DNA of 64,000 bases from Jatrophihabitans sp. (GTDB lineage Bacteria; Actinomycetota; Actinomycetes; Mycobacteriales; Jatrophihabitantaceae): positions 457,226 through 521,225 of the forward strand of contig DASVQQ010000007.1 in the NCBI GenBank assembly GCA_036389035.1. Direction: 5' to 3'. The notes under the pieces are model-generated. The model made no database searches, had not been told where the DNA came from, and was given only the letters and a program-made list of their open reading frames with translations. The position numbers and the translations under genes are program-made. How positions within the stretch are numbered: position 1 is the first letter of the stretch; each line of letters opens with the position of its first letter. Positions 20,438 through 28,976 of this stretch are shown piece by piece.

Positions 20438-20863
20438 TCAGCGTTGAGGTGGCTCCACCGTGCCGCGCCGGGCTGCTCGCGGCGTTGCCTTCTTGGCGCG
20501 TGAGGTGTCGAGGTCGGTGACCCGCTTGCTGGCCGTGGTCGGCTGCAGCATCGCCCGGATGATCTCGTCCACCGCGCGTCGTTGCCGGCGGCTGAGCCGG
20601 CTGGACTCCGCCGGTGGCCGGTAGGGCTCGGTCACCTCGTTCGGCAGGGCGGCCGCGGCCCGGAGCTTGGTCATCGGCACCTTGAGGACCTTCGACAGGG
20701 CCAGCAGCGTGGATTCGTCCGGGCTGCCGTGGTTTCCCCTCAGGTACCTGGCCGCGGTGTCATGGTTGAGGCTGAAGCCGAGTTCGCGGGCGTTTCGAGC
20801 GATGGTGCGGGCGCTCAGGTTGGTGCTGTTCGAGGCCTGTAACAGTTCGGACAGGGCGGTCAC
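20438..20863 (-). CDS. HTH (XRE-like) regulator, paralog 1
   Basis: 141 residues. The N-terminal half resembles an XRE-type HTH: LSARTIARNARELGFSLNHDTAARYLRGNHGSPDESTLLALSKVLKVPMTKLRAAAALP. A conserved middle VTEPYRPPAESSRLSRRQRRAVDEIIRAML is followed by a basic, Arg/Lys-rich tail. It is about 60-65 percent identical by eye to the gene at 21053-21481, so the two arose by tandem duplication. It lies just upstream of the ImmA/IrrE-like gene, which may cleave it. A 16-bp motif shared with paralog 1's copy lies 63 bp before the start. Confidence 0.75.
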   Translation of the reverse strand: MTALSELLQASNSTNLSARTIARNARELGFSLNHDTAARYLRGNHGSPDESTLLALSKVLKVPMTKLRAAAALPNEVTEPYRPPAESSRLSRRQRRAVDEIIRAMLQPTTASKRVTDLDTSRAKKATPRAARRGTVEPPQR

Positions 20864-20925
20864 CGGGCGGCTCCGAGCGTGATCGCCCTGCTCGGCCTAC
20901 CGCCGCTGACATCCGTTAGCGCAGC

Positions 20926-20941
20926 CATGCTGTAGACAGTA
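20926..20941 (-). promoter_or_regulatory. Conserved upstream motif of HTH paralog 1
   Basis: On the minus strand the sequence reads TACTGTCTACAGCATG, 63 bp before the start codon. It matches the element before paralog 2 at 14 of 16 bases and at the same distance, while the flanking non-coding DNA differs. It includes TGT-CT-ACA, a small dyad typical of XRE operators. It may be a shared operator or a -10 region. Confidence 0.45.
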
Positions 20942-21052
20942 GCTGTTCAGCTGCTCCTGGATGTGCGCGATCCAGCGATCCGCGGCGTCAGCCCGTGTCG
21001 CCGCGGCGCAGACGCCGGCAGGCCCGCCGAAGGGGCGTTACCGCAAGCGCGG

Positions 21053-21481
21053 TCAGCGCCCGGGCGGCTCGGCCGGACCACGCCTGGCGGCCTTGCCGCG
21101 CGTCGGCTGCTTGCCGCGACGAGTGGCGAGGTCGGTGATGGGCTGGCTGGCCGGCGGGGCCTGCAGCATCGCCCGGATGACCTCGTCGACCGCCCGGCGC
21201 TGCCGGCGGCTGAGCCGGTCGGCCTCGGCCGGCGGCTGGTAGGGCTCGGTGACGTCGGCGGGCAGCGAGGCAGCCCGGCGCAGCTTGGCGAGTGAGACCC
21301 CCAGCACGGCGGAGAAGGCCCGCAACGTCGACTCGTCCGGCTTGCCGTGCTCACCTCTCAGGTAGCGCGCGGCGGTGTCATGGTTCAGGGTGAATCCGAG
21401 CTCTCGCGCCGCCTGTGAGATGGCGCGGGCGCTGAGGCTCTTGGAGTTCTCGGCCTGCAGCAGTTCCGACAGCGCGCTCAT
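21053..21481 (-). CDS. HTH (XRE-like) regulator, paralog 2
   Basis: 142 residues, with the same layout as paralog 1: HTH region LSARAISQAARELGFTLNHDTAARYLRGEHGKPDESTLRAFSAVLGVSLAKLRRAASLP, then VTEPYQPPAEADRLSRRQRRAVDEVIRAML, then a basic tail. The middle block is nearly identical between the two, so it is likely under selection, whereas the tails differ. Not linked to a peptidase of its own. A role as a cross-regulator of paralog 1 is possible but unproven. Confidence 0.72.
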   Translation of the reverse strand: MSALSELLQAENSKSLSARAISQAARELGFTLNHDTAARYLRGEHGKPDESTLRAFSAVLGVSLAKLRRAASLPADVTEPYQPPAEADRLSRRQRRAVDEVIRAMLQAPPASQPITDLATRRGKQPTRGKAARRGPAEPPGR

Positions 21482-21920
21482 CGCGGTCCGGCGGGGTGCG
21501 GGGGCGCGGCGCGGCCGGCGGGGGATCCGGTACCTGCAGACATGATGTAGACACTATCCGCTCGTGCTGACCGACGATCCAGTGGGCGACCGCCCAGCGG
21601 ACCGGCGTCGGGGTGGTGGCGGGATGGGTGCGGGGGGCAGGGCCAGGTTCGACACCGGAAATCCGAGGGGGTGACGGTCAGGGCGCGGGTCGCGCCCGTG
21701 CGCGGTGGAGCTGGTTATTGATCAGCTACCAGTGACAGACCATTTGCCGTGATGTACCGTCGGTCCCACTTCAAAACCTACCGCTCGGAATTTTCTCAAC
21801 ATTTTCTCAACCGGAAGCAGGGGTAACGGTTGGAATGACCACGCACCCCCGCCACCGGGTCCGTCAGATCAGGGCCATTCGATGCTGTTCATTCTCGCCA
21901 CCTCCCTTGGTTAGCGCCCC
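21482..21920. other. Divergent non-coding region with AT-rich stretch
   Basis: 439 bp between the minus-strand HTH paralog 2 and the plus-strand GGDEF-like gene. No gene is supported. It holds the shared motif at 21541-21556 and, at 21720-21815, a stretch clearly less GC-rich than its surroundings, with a perfect direct repeat ATTTTCTCAAC at 21790-21800 and 21801-21811. It probably carries the divergent promoters; I cannot place a convincing -35/-10 pair. Confidence 0.6.
21541..21556 (-). promoter_or_regulatory. Conserved upstream motif of HTH paralog 2
   Basis: On the minus strand it reads TAGTGTCTACATCATG, 60 bp before the start codon, 14 of 16 bases identical to the element before paralog 1. 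Its TAGTGTCT part also occurs at 23077-23084 upstream of the third HTH gene, on the other strand. Confidence 0.45.
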
Positions 21921-22919
21921 GTGCTGGCCGGCATGACCCTCTATCAGCTAGGTGTGTTCGCCCTCCTGGCCGGGCTCAGTGTCTCCTACTCACTGTCAGC
22001 TCGGCATGTTGAGCGGCTCCGGCGCGGGTTCACCGGGGGCAAGGCGCACAACCTGCTGGACGTGTGGACCATAGCGGGAGCGCTGCTGCTCCCGGTCCCG
22101 CTGGTCGTGCCGCTGGTCCTGGTCTGCTACGCCGCCGAATGGCCCTCCCGCAAGAGCGTCAGCGGTGGCCGGCCCATGCGTTATGTCATCACTGTTGCCA
22201 TCGTGGCTGCCGCGGCCAGCACCGCCTCGGCCGTTCACCGGCAGGTCGGCGGGCCGCTGGGCATCCTGGCGGCCGTCCTGTCGTGGGTCGTGATCAACTC
22301 GGCGTTGATCGCGGCAGTGGTCTGGCTGTTCGACGATCGCCGGGTGATCCGGCAACTCCTGGGTCCCCGCAACCAGGTGGCGGACTCGATCACCAAGGTG
22401 ACCGGAGTCGCCGTTGCCGTGCTGGCGAGCTGGCGTCCGGCCGCAACCCTCGTGGTGCTTCCGATCGTCCTTGCCGGGCACCGGCTGGCGCTGTGGGACT
22501 CGATCAGGACCACGGCGGCCTACGACTCGGACGCGGGCATGTGGGCCGAGCCGGGCTGGCGGGTGCAGGCCACCGAGAGCATCGCGACCGCGCCGGGCTT
22601 TGTGGCGCTGGTGCTGATCGATCCCGAGCGACCGCACAGCGAGGTGTCGATCGCCCGGTGCCTGACCGGGGTGCTGCGCCCCACCGATCCGGTGGGCCGG
22701 TACGGGACCCGCCAGGTCGCGGCGTTGATCCAGGTGGATATGGCGGCGGTCGGCGTCATCGTCGCCGAGCGGGTTCGCGCCAGGCTGGACCGGGCCGGCA
22801 TCGTCTGCGTGGTCGGCGTCTCGATCAGCCTGGGTGAAGGTCTGGACGAGCTGCTGATCCGGGCGGGATCAGATCTGATGGCACGCCGGGAATCGGCGGG
22901 CATATCCGCCCGGTGGTGA
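21921..22919 (+). CDS. Membrane protein with degenerate GGDEF-like domain
   Basis: 332 residues from GTG 21921, or 328 from ATG 21933. Residues 1-190 contain about five or six hydrophobic segments. Residues 200-325 follow the GGDEF layout: a YDSDAGMW start in place of YDPLTGL, a FVALVLIDPERP strand where FALLLIDLDHFK is usual, LRPTDPVGRYGTRQ in place of LR..D.vgRyGGDEF, and VSISLG near the end. The catalytic GG(D/E)EF is replaced by GTRQV (residues 262-266), so it should not make cyclic di-GMP. A role as a binding or regulatory module is conjecture; the fold assignment rests on pattern similarity only. Confidence 0.6.
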   Translation: MLAGMTLYQLGVFALLAGLSVSYSLSARHVERLRRGFTGGKAHNLLDVWTIAGALLLPVPLVVPLVLVCYAAEWPSRKSVSGGRPMRYVITVAIVAAAASTASAVHRQVGGPLGILAAVLSWVVINSALIAAVVWLFDDRRVIRQLLGPRNQVADSITKVTGVAVAVLASWRPAATLVVLPIVLAGHRLALWDSIRTTAAYDSDAGMWAEPGWRVQATESIATAPGFVALVLIDPERPHSEVSIARCLTGVLRPTDPVGRYGTRQVAALIQVDMAAVGVIVAERVRARLDRAGIVCVVGVSISLGEGLDELLIRAGSDLMARRESAGISARW

Positions 22920-23079
22920 ACTCAGGCCCGCCTGGCGGTGACCGCGGGTGGGGGCGCGCCGATCGGCCTGATTCGCCGCCGGTAGTGGACGAACCGTCCG
23001 CCACCGATAGCCGAACTGCTGGAATCTTGGACTGTCCGCCCGTCACATAAGGGGGCAGCCGCAGACGACACGGCCATAG

Positions 23080-23107
23080 TGTCTGATAACTGACAGGACG
23101 TCAGACA
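23080..23107 (+). promoter_or_regulatory. Operator-like inverted repeat upstream of HTH gene 3
   Basis: TGTCTGA (23080-23086) and TCAGACA (23101-23107) form a perfect 7-bp dyad, and a second dyad, CTGAC (23090-23094) / GTCAG (23100-23104), lies inside it. The element is 64 bp before the start at 23171, in a position fitting autoregulation by the small HTH protein. Confidence 0.5.
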
Positions 23108-23170
23108 TTTCAGGTAGCTTGAGTCCCGAATCCGGCCGGTGCCGGATGCATTGTGTCGAACGGGGGATTC

Positions 23171-23464
23171 ATGCAATTAAGAAGCCGGCGAGCACTCGCT
23201 GACTACATCGATCTGTTGGGGGTTTCGGAGCGGCAACTGGCGCGCAGCGCCGGCTTGAGCCATTCCACGGTGAACCATCTCGTGACCGGTCGGCGCAACA
23301 GTTGCTCACTGCGCACCGCCGTTGCCATCGAACGAGCATTGGACTGCCCGCCCGGCCTGCTCTTCTCGCCGGACACCGACGCAGACCGGTTGGCGATGTA
23401 TCGGCTGTGGGCCGACTCCGAAGCCAAGGCGGGCGAGCGGGCCGGAGGGCACGGTGACCACTGA
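23171..23464 (+). CDS. Small HTH regulator, phage/ICE-repressor-like
   Basis: 97 residues from the ATG at 23171, with GGGGG 5 nt upstream. A single XRE-type HTH fills residues 8-65: LADYIDLLGVSERQLARSAGLSHSTVNHLVTGRRNSCSLRTAVAIERALDCPPGLLF. This pattern is common in small actinobacterial and actinophage repressors. The first codons (CAA TTA AGA) are unusual for this GC-rich genome, a hint of acquisition. The upstream dyad suggests it regulates itself. Confidence 0.8.
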   Translation: MQLRSRRALADYIDLLGVSERQLARSAGLSHSTVNHLVTGRRNSCSLRTAVAIERALDCPPGLLFSPDTDADRLAMYRLWADSEAKAGERAGGHGDH

Positions 23465-23511
23465 TCGACAGCAACCACTGACGCGCGGCGTCGACCCCGT
23501 CACCGGCCGGT

Positions 23512-23570
23512 GACATCACAAGGCACTCAGCGACGTCACAAGGTACTCAGCAGCGGCATCACAAGGTAAG
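23512..23570. repeat. 20-bp degenerate tandem repeat at the end of the LLM gene
   Basis: GACATCACAAGGCACTCAGC (23512-23531) is repeated as GACGTCACAAGGTACTCAGC (23532-23551), with a partial third copy CATCACAAGGTAAGGCAC from 23557. The third copy covers the stop codon (23559-23561) of the minus-strand oxidoreductase gene, so again an array sits on a gene end. Confidence 0.8.
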
Positions 23571-24587
23571 GCACAGCGAACCGGCGGGACCGACGGCCGG
23601 CCGCTCGCTCAGCTCAGCGATCAACTGGTACGAGCGAAGCCGGTCGGCCAACTCGTAGACCTGGTTGGTGAGCATCAACTCGTCGGCGCCGGTGCGTCCG
23701 AGCAGCTCGCTGAGCTGGCCGGCCACCGTCGCCGGCGAGCCGAGCGCCTGACCGATCCGGCGCTGCTCGACGAAAGCGCGCTCGGCCGGACTGAATTGAT
23801 AGGCGGCGGCCTCCTCCGGGGTGGGTAGCCGGATCGGCGCACCGGCGCGCAGCCGCAGGAACGCCAGCCAGCCCGGCTTGGCCAGGTACTCGGCGTATTC
23901 ATCGGTGTCGGCGCAGGTCGCGCTGACCGCGACCATGGCGTACGGCTCGTCCAGCCACTGCGAGGGCCGGAAGCTCTGGCGATAGACGGCCAGCGCCGGC
24001 TCGGTGCTGGCGGCCGAGAAGTGATGGGCGAATGAGAACGGCAGACCCAGCAGCCCGGCCAGCCGCGCGCTGAAGTCGCTGGAGCCCAGCAGCCACACCT
24101 GGGGCAGCCCGGCCGCGGTCGGCACGGCCTGCGGCCTGGTCGGGTCGCCGGCCAGCATGGCGATCAGCTCGGTCAGCTCGGCGGGGAAGTCCTCGGCCGA
24201 CAGGCCCTGCATCGTGCGGCGCAGTGCCAGGGCGGTCCGCTGGTCGGTTCCCGGCGCCCGACCGATCCCGAGGTCGATCCGGCCGGGGTGCAGCGACTCC
24301 AGGGTGCCGAACTGCTCGGCCACCACCAGCGGCGCGTGATTGGGCAGCATCACGCCGCCGGAGCCGACCCGGATGGTGCGGGTCATCGCCGCCAGGTGGG
24401 CCAGCAGCACTGCCGGTGACGAGCTGGCGATCGCCGGCATGTTGTGGTGCTCCGCGACCCAGAAGCGCTGGTAGCCCCAGGCCTCGGCCCGGCGCGCCAG
24501 TTCGGTGGTGTTACGCAGGGCTTCGGAGGTGTCGGCGTTGCTGCTGACCGGCGCCAGATCCAGGATGGACAACGGAACATGCTTCAC
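23559..24587 (-). CDS. LLM-class flavin-dependent oxidoreductase
   Basis: 342 residues, started at GTG 24585-24587 (MKHVPLSILDLAPV), where family similarity begins; the open frame extends about 107 codons further upstream without homology. Motifs of the bacterial-luciferase-like (YhbW-type) group are WGYQRFWVAEHHNMP (residues about 38-52), VGSGGVMLPNHAPLVVAEQFGTLESLHPGRIDLGIGRAPG and LPFSFAHHFS. It likely binds FMN and oxidises an unknown substrate. It is divergent from infA and shares a 269-bp intergenic region with it. Confidence 0.88.
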   Translation of the reverse strand: MKHVPLSILDLAPVSSNADTSEALRNTTELARRAEAWGYQRFWVAEHHNMPAIASSSPAVLLAHLAAMTRTIRVGSGGVMLPNHAPLVVAEQFGTLESLHPGRIDLGIGRAPGTDQRTALALRRTMQGLSAEDFPAELTELIAMLAGDPTRPQAVPTAAGLPQVWLLGSSDFSARLAGLLGLPFSFAHHFSAASTEPALAVYRQSFRPSQWLDEPYAMVAVSATCADTDEYAEYLAKPGWLAFLRLRAGAPIRLPTPEEAAAYQFSPAERAFVEQRRIGQALGSPATVAGQLSELLGRTGADELMLTNQVYELADRLRSYQLIAELSERPAVGPAGSLCLTL

Positions 24588-24648
24588 ACTGGTTGCAACT
24601 CCGGGGCCCGCGGTGATCTTCCCGCCGGTTGAGCATCGCTCGCCCGTT

Positions 24649-24677
24649 TTGGTATCGGGCTGACTCGTGAGTAAACT
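24649..24677 (+). promoter_or_regulatory. Predicted promoter of infA
   Basis: TTGGTA (24649-24654), a 17-bp spacer and TAAACT (24672-24677) give a good housekeeping sigma-type promoter. It would start a transcript with a leader of about 170 nt before infA at 24857. It marks the start of the alpha operon, which has its own promoter since it is separated from map by 9.7 kb. Confidence 0.55.
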
Positions 24678-24856
24678 CAACCGGTGGCGCATGCCGCCGG
24701 TTTCCATGCCCAGAAATCTTGGGTGTCTCGCTGTGGCCGCGAGTGGTGATCGGCCCTCATCGACAAGCGCCGGACGCAGTTCGTCGATGCGGTGATTTCC
24801 GTGCCTGCTGGCTGCGCCCGAACTGAACAGACGATACATAACGAAAAGCGGAGGAC

Positions 24857-25078
24857 ATGGCCAAAAAGGACGGGGCCATCGAGGTCGAGGGCAAAGTGGT
24901 CGAGCCACTGCCCAACGCGATGTTCCGGGTGGAGCTGAGCAACGGGCACAAGGTGCTCGCTCACATCAGCGGCAAGATGCGCCAGCACTACATTCGCATC
25001 CTGCCCGAAGACCGGGTCGTGGTGGAGCTATCGCCCTACGACCTCACCCGCGGGCGGATCGTCTACCGCTACAAGTAA
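24857..25078 (+). CDS. infA: Translation initiation factor IF-1
   Basis: 73 residues, standard length, [27 protein letters not shown]..., an OB-fold that binds the 30S A site during initiation. A GGAGG Shine-Dalgarno lies 5 bp before the ATG. First gene of infA-rpmJ-rpsM-rpsK-rpsD. Confidence 0.98.
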   Translation: MAKKDGAIEVEGKVVEPLPNAMFRVELSNGHKVLAHISGKMRQHYIRILPEDRVVVELSPYDLTRGRIVYRYK

Positions 25079-25143
25079 GCCGACCGATGAAGATGGCCGC
25101 GCCGGGTGCGGCGGCCATCGCGTTCGAAACCAGGAGTACAGGC

Positions 25144-25257
25144 GTGAAGGTCAAGCCCAGCGTCAAACCGATCTGCGACAAGTGCAAGGTCATCCGTCGC
25201 CACGGTCGGGTCATGGTCATCTGCGAGAACCTGCGCCACAAGCAGCGCCAGGGCTGA
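25144..25257 (+). CDS. rpmJ: 50S ribosomal protein L36
   Basis: 37 residues with the L36 zinc-ribbon cysteines (CDKCKV and a third Cys in VICEN, then His). Start is GTG 25144 with AGGAG 9 nt upstream. An in-frame ATG 19 codons earlier would add a tail not known in L36. Too short for most gene finders. Confidence 0.96.
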   Translation: MKVKPSVKPICDKCKVIRRHGRVMVICENLRHKQRQG

Positions 25258-25464
25258 GCGGTAGCACCCAAGCAGTACCGGCATCACCCAGCACCACCCC
25301 AGCACGCGCAATCCTCCCCGCTGAAACCGGTGTGAATCCGGCGCAGTGGGGCCACCCCCGGTCGGAGGCCGGGGCCGCTACATCGGAGCTGAACCCAGCC
25401 CCGAGTGGGCAGTAGCGGACGGATGCGCACAAGACCTCCGAAGGAACGAAGGAGAACGCCCCGA

Positions 25465-25842
25465 ATGGCACGTCTTGCCGGCGTTGACCTGCCCCGCGAG
25501 AAGCGGATGGTCATCGCGCTCACCTACATCTACGGCGTCGGACCGACCCGCGCGAAGGAAACCCTCGAGGCCACCGGCATCAGCCCGGACCTTCGGGCCC
25601 GTGACCTGAGCGACGAGGACCTGGTCAAGCTGCGCAACCACCTCGAAGGCAATTACAAGGTCGAGGGTGACCTGCGCCGTGAGGTGGCCGCCGACATCCG
25701 CCGCAAGATCGAGATCGGCTGCTACCAGGGTCTGCGGCACCGCCGTGGCCTGCCGGTGCACGGCCAGCGCACCAAGACCAACGCGCGTACCCGCAAGGGC
25801 CCGAAGAAGACGATGGCCGGCAAGAAGAAGGCCAAGAAGTAA
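25465..25842 (+). CDS. rpsM: 30S ribosomal protein S13
   Basis: 125 residues from ATG 25465 ([26 protein letters not shown]), where S13 homology starts; an upstream start in the same frame is rejected. The C-terminal [26 protein letters not shown] is typical. S13 contacts the 50S and P-site tRNA. Confidence 0.97.
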   Translation: MARLAGVDLPREKRMVIALTYIYGVGPTRAKETLEATGISPDLRARDLSDEDLVKLRNHLEGNYKVEGDLRREVAADIRRKIEIGCYQGLRHRRGLPVHGQRTKTNARTRKGPKKTMAGKKKAKK

Positions 25843-25923
25843 CTCGTCGCCGGGTCCCCGGCCCACGCCGGGCGTCACGCAGTTCACACTTCGTTCCGAA
25901 CAACCCTCAGGAGCTAAAGGCAG

Positions 25924-26331
25924 ATGCCTCCCAAGACCCGCGCCGCAGGCGGCGTGAAGAAGGTCCGTCGCAAAGAGAAGAAGAACGTCGCGCACGGCCA
26001 CGCTCACATCAAGAGCACGTTCAACAACACGATCGTGTCGATCACCGACCCCCAGGGCAACGTGATCAGCTGGGCCTCGGCCGGCCACGTGGGCTTCAAG
26101 GGCTCCCGCAAGTCGACTCCGTTCGCCGCCCAGATGGCCGCCGAGAACGCCGCCCGCAAGGCGCAGGAGCACGGCGTCAAAAAGGTCGACGTGTTCGTCA
26201 AGGGCCCGGGATCAGGCCGTGAGACCGCGATCCGCTCGCTGCAGGCCACCGGGCTCGAGGTCGGCACCATTTCTGACGTCACTCCTCAGCCGCACAACGG
26301 TTGCCGTCCGCCCAAGCGCCGCCGGGTCTGA
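25924..26331 (+). CDS. rpsK: 30S ribosomal protein S11
   Basis: 135 residues with [25 protein letters not shown] and the C-terminal [20 protein letters not shown], diagnostic of S11 in the 30S platform. Good AGGAGCTAAAGG ribosome binding site. Confidence 0.98.
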   Translation: MPPKTRAAGGVKKVRRKEKKNVAHGHAHIKSTFNNTIVSITDPQGNVISWASAGHVGFKGSRKSTPFAAQMAAENAARKAQEHGVKKVDVFVKGPGSGRETAIRSLQATGLEVGTISDVTPQPHNGCRPPKRRRV

Positions 26332-26360
26332 CGAGAATCACGTAAGGGAGAAGAACTGAA

Positions 26361-26966
26361 ATGGCTCGTTACACCGGACCCGCGACCCGCATCTCGCGTC
26401 GCCTCAACGTCGACCTCGTCGGTGGTGACGCCGCCTTCGAGCGTCGCCCCTTCCCGCCCGGCCAGCACGGCCGCGCGCGCATCAAGCAGAGCGAGTACCT
26501 GCTCCAGCTGCAGGAGAAGCAGAAGGCCAAGTACTCCTACGGCGTGCTGGAGAAGCAGTTCCGCAACTACTACCAGGAAGCCACCCGCCGCAACGGCAAG
26601 ACCGGTGACAACCTGCTGCAGATCCTCGAGTCCCGGCTGGACAACGTCGTGTACCGGGCCGGTTTCGCCCGGACCCGGCGCGCGGCCCGCCAGCTGGTGA
26701 ATCACGGGCACTTCCTGGTCAACGGCCACAAGGTCGACATCCCCAGCTACCGGGTCTCACCGCTGGACATCATCGACGTCCGGCCGAAGTCGCTGGAGAC
26801 CACCCCGTTCCTGATCGTCCGGGAGACCCTGGGCGAGCGGCCGACGCCGGCCTGGCTGCAGATCGTGCCGTCCAAGCTGCGGATCCTGGTCCACCAGCTG
26901 CCTGAGCGCTCGCAGATCGACATCCCGATCACCGAGCAGCTGATCGTCGAGCTCTACTCGAAGTAG
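26361..26966 (+). CDS. rpsD: 30S ribosomal protein S4
   Basis: 201 residues. S4 core: EKQKAKYSYGVLEKQFRNYYQEATRRNGKTGDNLLQILESRLDNVVYR, with the S4 RNA-binding domain RAARQLVNHGHFLVNG. This is the form without N-terminal zinc cysteines. A strong terminator hairpin follows. Confidence 0.98.
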   Translation: MARYTGPATRISRRLNVDLVGGDAAFERRPFPPGQHGRARIKQSEYLLQLQEKQKAKYSYGVLEKQFRNYYQEATRRNGKTGDNLLQILESRLDNVVYRAGFARTRRAARQLVNHGHFLVNGHKVDIPSYRVSPLDIIDVRPKSLETTPFLIVRETLGERPTPAWLQIVPSKLRILVHQLPERSQIDIPITEQLIVELYSK

Positions 26967-26973
26967 CGATTCG

Positions 26974-27016
26974 GCCGGCAGGGCGTCTCAGTTCGGAACG
27001 AGACGCCCTGGCCGGC
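26974..27016 (+). terminator. Strong hairpin after rpsD
   Basis: Arms 26974-26989 and 27000-27016 pair over 16 bp with one bulged C, including the perfect segment AGGGCGTCTC / GAGACGCCCT, around a 10-nt loop. It separates rpsD from rpoA and is likely a terminator or attenuator, with rpoA partly transcribed from its own promoter. Confidence 0.7.
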
Positions 27017-27107
27017 TCGTGCCCGGCAAGACCCGCGTGACCACAACTGAATACCTCACCCGAGCGTCATATAGCGGTCGCTCACGAGTGTGCGAAGGAG
27101 CACCACC

Positions 27108-28133
27108 TTGCTGATTTCACAGCGCCCGGCCCTGACTGAAGAGGTCATCGCCGACAACCGTTCCAAGTTCGTCATCGAGCCCCTCGAGCCCGGCTTCGGC
27201 TACACGCTGGGCAACTCGCTGCGGCGCACCCTGCTGTCCTCCATCCCGGGGGCGGCGGTGACCAGCATCCGGATCGACGGCGTGCTGCACGAGTTCACCA
27301 CCGTCGAGGGTGTCAAGGAAGACGTCACCGACCTGATCCTGAACCTCAAGGAACTGGTCGTCTCCTCCGACTCCGACGAGCCGGTCGTGATGTACCTGCG
27401 CAAGCAGGGCCCCGGCGAGGTCACCGCGGCCGACATCGCGCCGCCGGCCGGTGTCGAGGTGCACAACCCCGACCTGAAGATCGCCACGATCAACAAGAAG
27501 GGCCGGCTCGAGATCGAGCTGGTCGTCGAGCGGGGCCGCGGCTACGTCACCTCGGTGCAGAACAAGCAGCCCGGCCAGGAGATCGGCCGGATCCCGGTCG
27601 ACTCGATCTACTCCCCGGTGCTGAAGGTGACCTACGCCGTCGAGGCGACCCGGGTCGAGCAGCGCACCGACTTCGACCGGTTGGTCGTCGACGTCGAGAC
27701 CAAGTCCTCGATCAGCCCGCGCGACGCGGTCGCCAGCGCCGGCCACACCCTGGTCGAGCTGTTCGGCCTGATGCGCGAGCTGAACGAAGAGGCCGAGGGC
27801 ATCGACGTCGGCCCGTCGCCGACCGAAGTCGCCGACATCGCGGCGTTCTCGATGCCGATCGAGGAGCTCGACCTCACCGTCCGGTCCTACAACTGCCTCA
27901 AGCGCGAGGGCATCCACACCGTGGGAGAACTGGTCGGGCGCAGCGAAGCCGATCTGCTCGACATCCGTAACTTCGGCTCGAAGTCCATCGACGAGGTCAA
28001 GGTCAAGCTGCACGGCCTGGGCCTGGCGCTGAAGGACAGCCCGCCCGGATTCGACCTGAACGCGGTGGTCGACTCCTACGGCGGCGAGGAGTTCGGCGAC
28101 GACACCGACTACGCCGAGACCGAAGAGCTCTAA
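27108..28133 (+). CDS. rpoA: RNA polymerase alpha subunit
   Basis: 341 residues from TTG 27108 ([13 protein letters not shown]), with a GAAGGAG ribosome binding site 8 nt upstream. This start matches actinobacterial RpoA; the upstream in-frame codons are rejected. The N-terminal dimerisation domain ([25 protein letters not shown]) and the C-terminal domain ([48 protein letters not shown]) are complete. Confidence 0.97.
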   Translation: MLISQRPALTEEVIADNRSKFVIEPLEPGFGYTLGNSLRRTLLSSIPGAAVTSIRIDGVLHEFTTVEGVKEDVTDLILNLKELVVSSDSDEPVVMYLRKQGPGEVTAADIAPPAGVEVHNPDLKIATINKKGRLEIELVVERGRGYVTSVQNKQPGQEIGRIPVDSIYSPVLKVTYAVEATRVEQRTDFDRLVVDVETKSSISPRDAVASAGHTLVELFGLMRELNEEAEGIDVGPSPTEVADIAAFSMPIEELDLTVRSYNCLKREGIHTVGELVGRSEADLLDIRNFGSKSIDEVKVKLHGLGLALKDSPPGFDLNAVVDSYGGEEFGDDTDYAETEEL

Positions 28134-28208
28134 CTCACGTTGAACGTCATCGGGTCCGCCGTCCGCGGCGGCCCGGTGCCCGAGAAACCTTTCCTCTAGG
28201 AGCAAGTC

Positions 28209-28946
28209 ATGCCCACGCCTACCAAGGGACCCCGCCTCGGCGGTGGTCCGGCACACGAGCGGCTGCTGCTCGCGAACCTCGCGACCGCACTGTTCGAGCA
28301 CGACCGGATCACCACCACCGAGGCGAAGGCCAAGCGGCTGCGCCCGCTGGCCGAGAAGCTGATCACGTTCGCCAAGCACGGTGAGCTGCACGACCGGCGC
28401 CAGGTTCTCAAGGTCATCCGCAACAAGGACGTGGTGCACAAGCTGTTCGCCGAGATCGGCCCGAAGTTCTCCGAGCGGCCCGGCGGCTACACCCGGATCA
28501 TCAAGGTGAACCCGCGCAAGGGCGACAACGCCCCGATGGCGGTCATCGAACTGGTCGAGGAGCTCAGCGCGGCGGCCAGGGTCGTCCGCGAGGCAGAGCG
28601 CTCCCGTGGCACCAAGGTCGCGCCGTCCAAGGCTCCGACCGGCCGTACCGCCGAGATCGCCGAGGATGCTGCGGCCGAGTCGCCGACCGCCGCCAGGGTG
28701 GCCGGTGACGCCGCTGCCGCCAAGCAGGACTCCGAGGACGCCGCCGCCGAGACCGTCGTCGATGAGAGCGGTGCGGTCGACGCCGAGGCGCCGGCCCAGG
28801 ATGGTGCCACTGACGCGGTCGAGTCCGGCACGGCCGATGACGCTGTCGCGGATGCGTCACTCACCGGTGACGCGGCAACCGAGGAAGCAGTGGCCGATGA
28901 CGCCGCCGCGACCGAGGCTGCCGAAGAAGAGGGCAAGGGCAAGTAG
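28209..28946 (+). CDS. rplQ: 50S ribosomal protein L17 with long acidic tail
   Basis: 245 residues. L17 proper ([28 protein letters not shown] ... [24 protein letters not shown]) covers residues 1-118. Residues about 119-245 are an Ala/Asp/Glu/Val-rich, strongly acidic tail with degenerate repeats. E. coli L17 has 127 residues; actinobacterial L17 are often extended, but a tail as long as the domain is notable. Confidence 0.97.
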   Translation: MPTPTKGPRLGGGPAHERLLLANLATALFEHDRITTTEAKAKRLRPLAEKLITFAKHGELHDRRQVLKVIRNKDVVHKLFAEIGPKFSERPGGYTRIIKVNPRKGDNAPMAVIELVEELSAAARVVREAERSRGTKVAPSKAPTGRTAEIAEDAAAESPTAARVAGDAAAAKQDSEDAAAETVVDESGAVDAEAPAQDGATDAVESGTADDAVADASLTGDAATEEAVADDAAATEAAEEEGKGK

Positions 28947-28976
28947 GGCGACTGTCTATCTGGTGCAGTCAAGATC

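Noticed and set aside
19544..23558. Prophage or integrative element
   Set aside because: HTH and ImmA/IrrE-like genes fit such elements, but no integrase, excisionase, structural gene, tRNA or att-like direct repeats are seen.
24588..24908. Extended N terminus of the LLM oxidoreductase
   Set aside because: Homology begins at GTG 24587; the upstream frame overlaps the infA start and promoter region and is low in complexity.
25087..25143. Longer start for rpmJ at ATG 25087
   Set aside because: It would add 19 residues not found in L36, and the AGGAG site is placed for GTG 25144.
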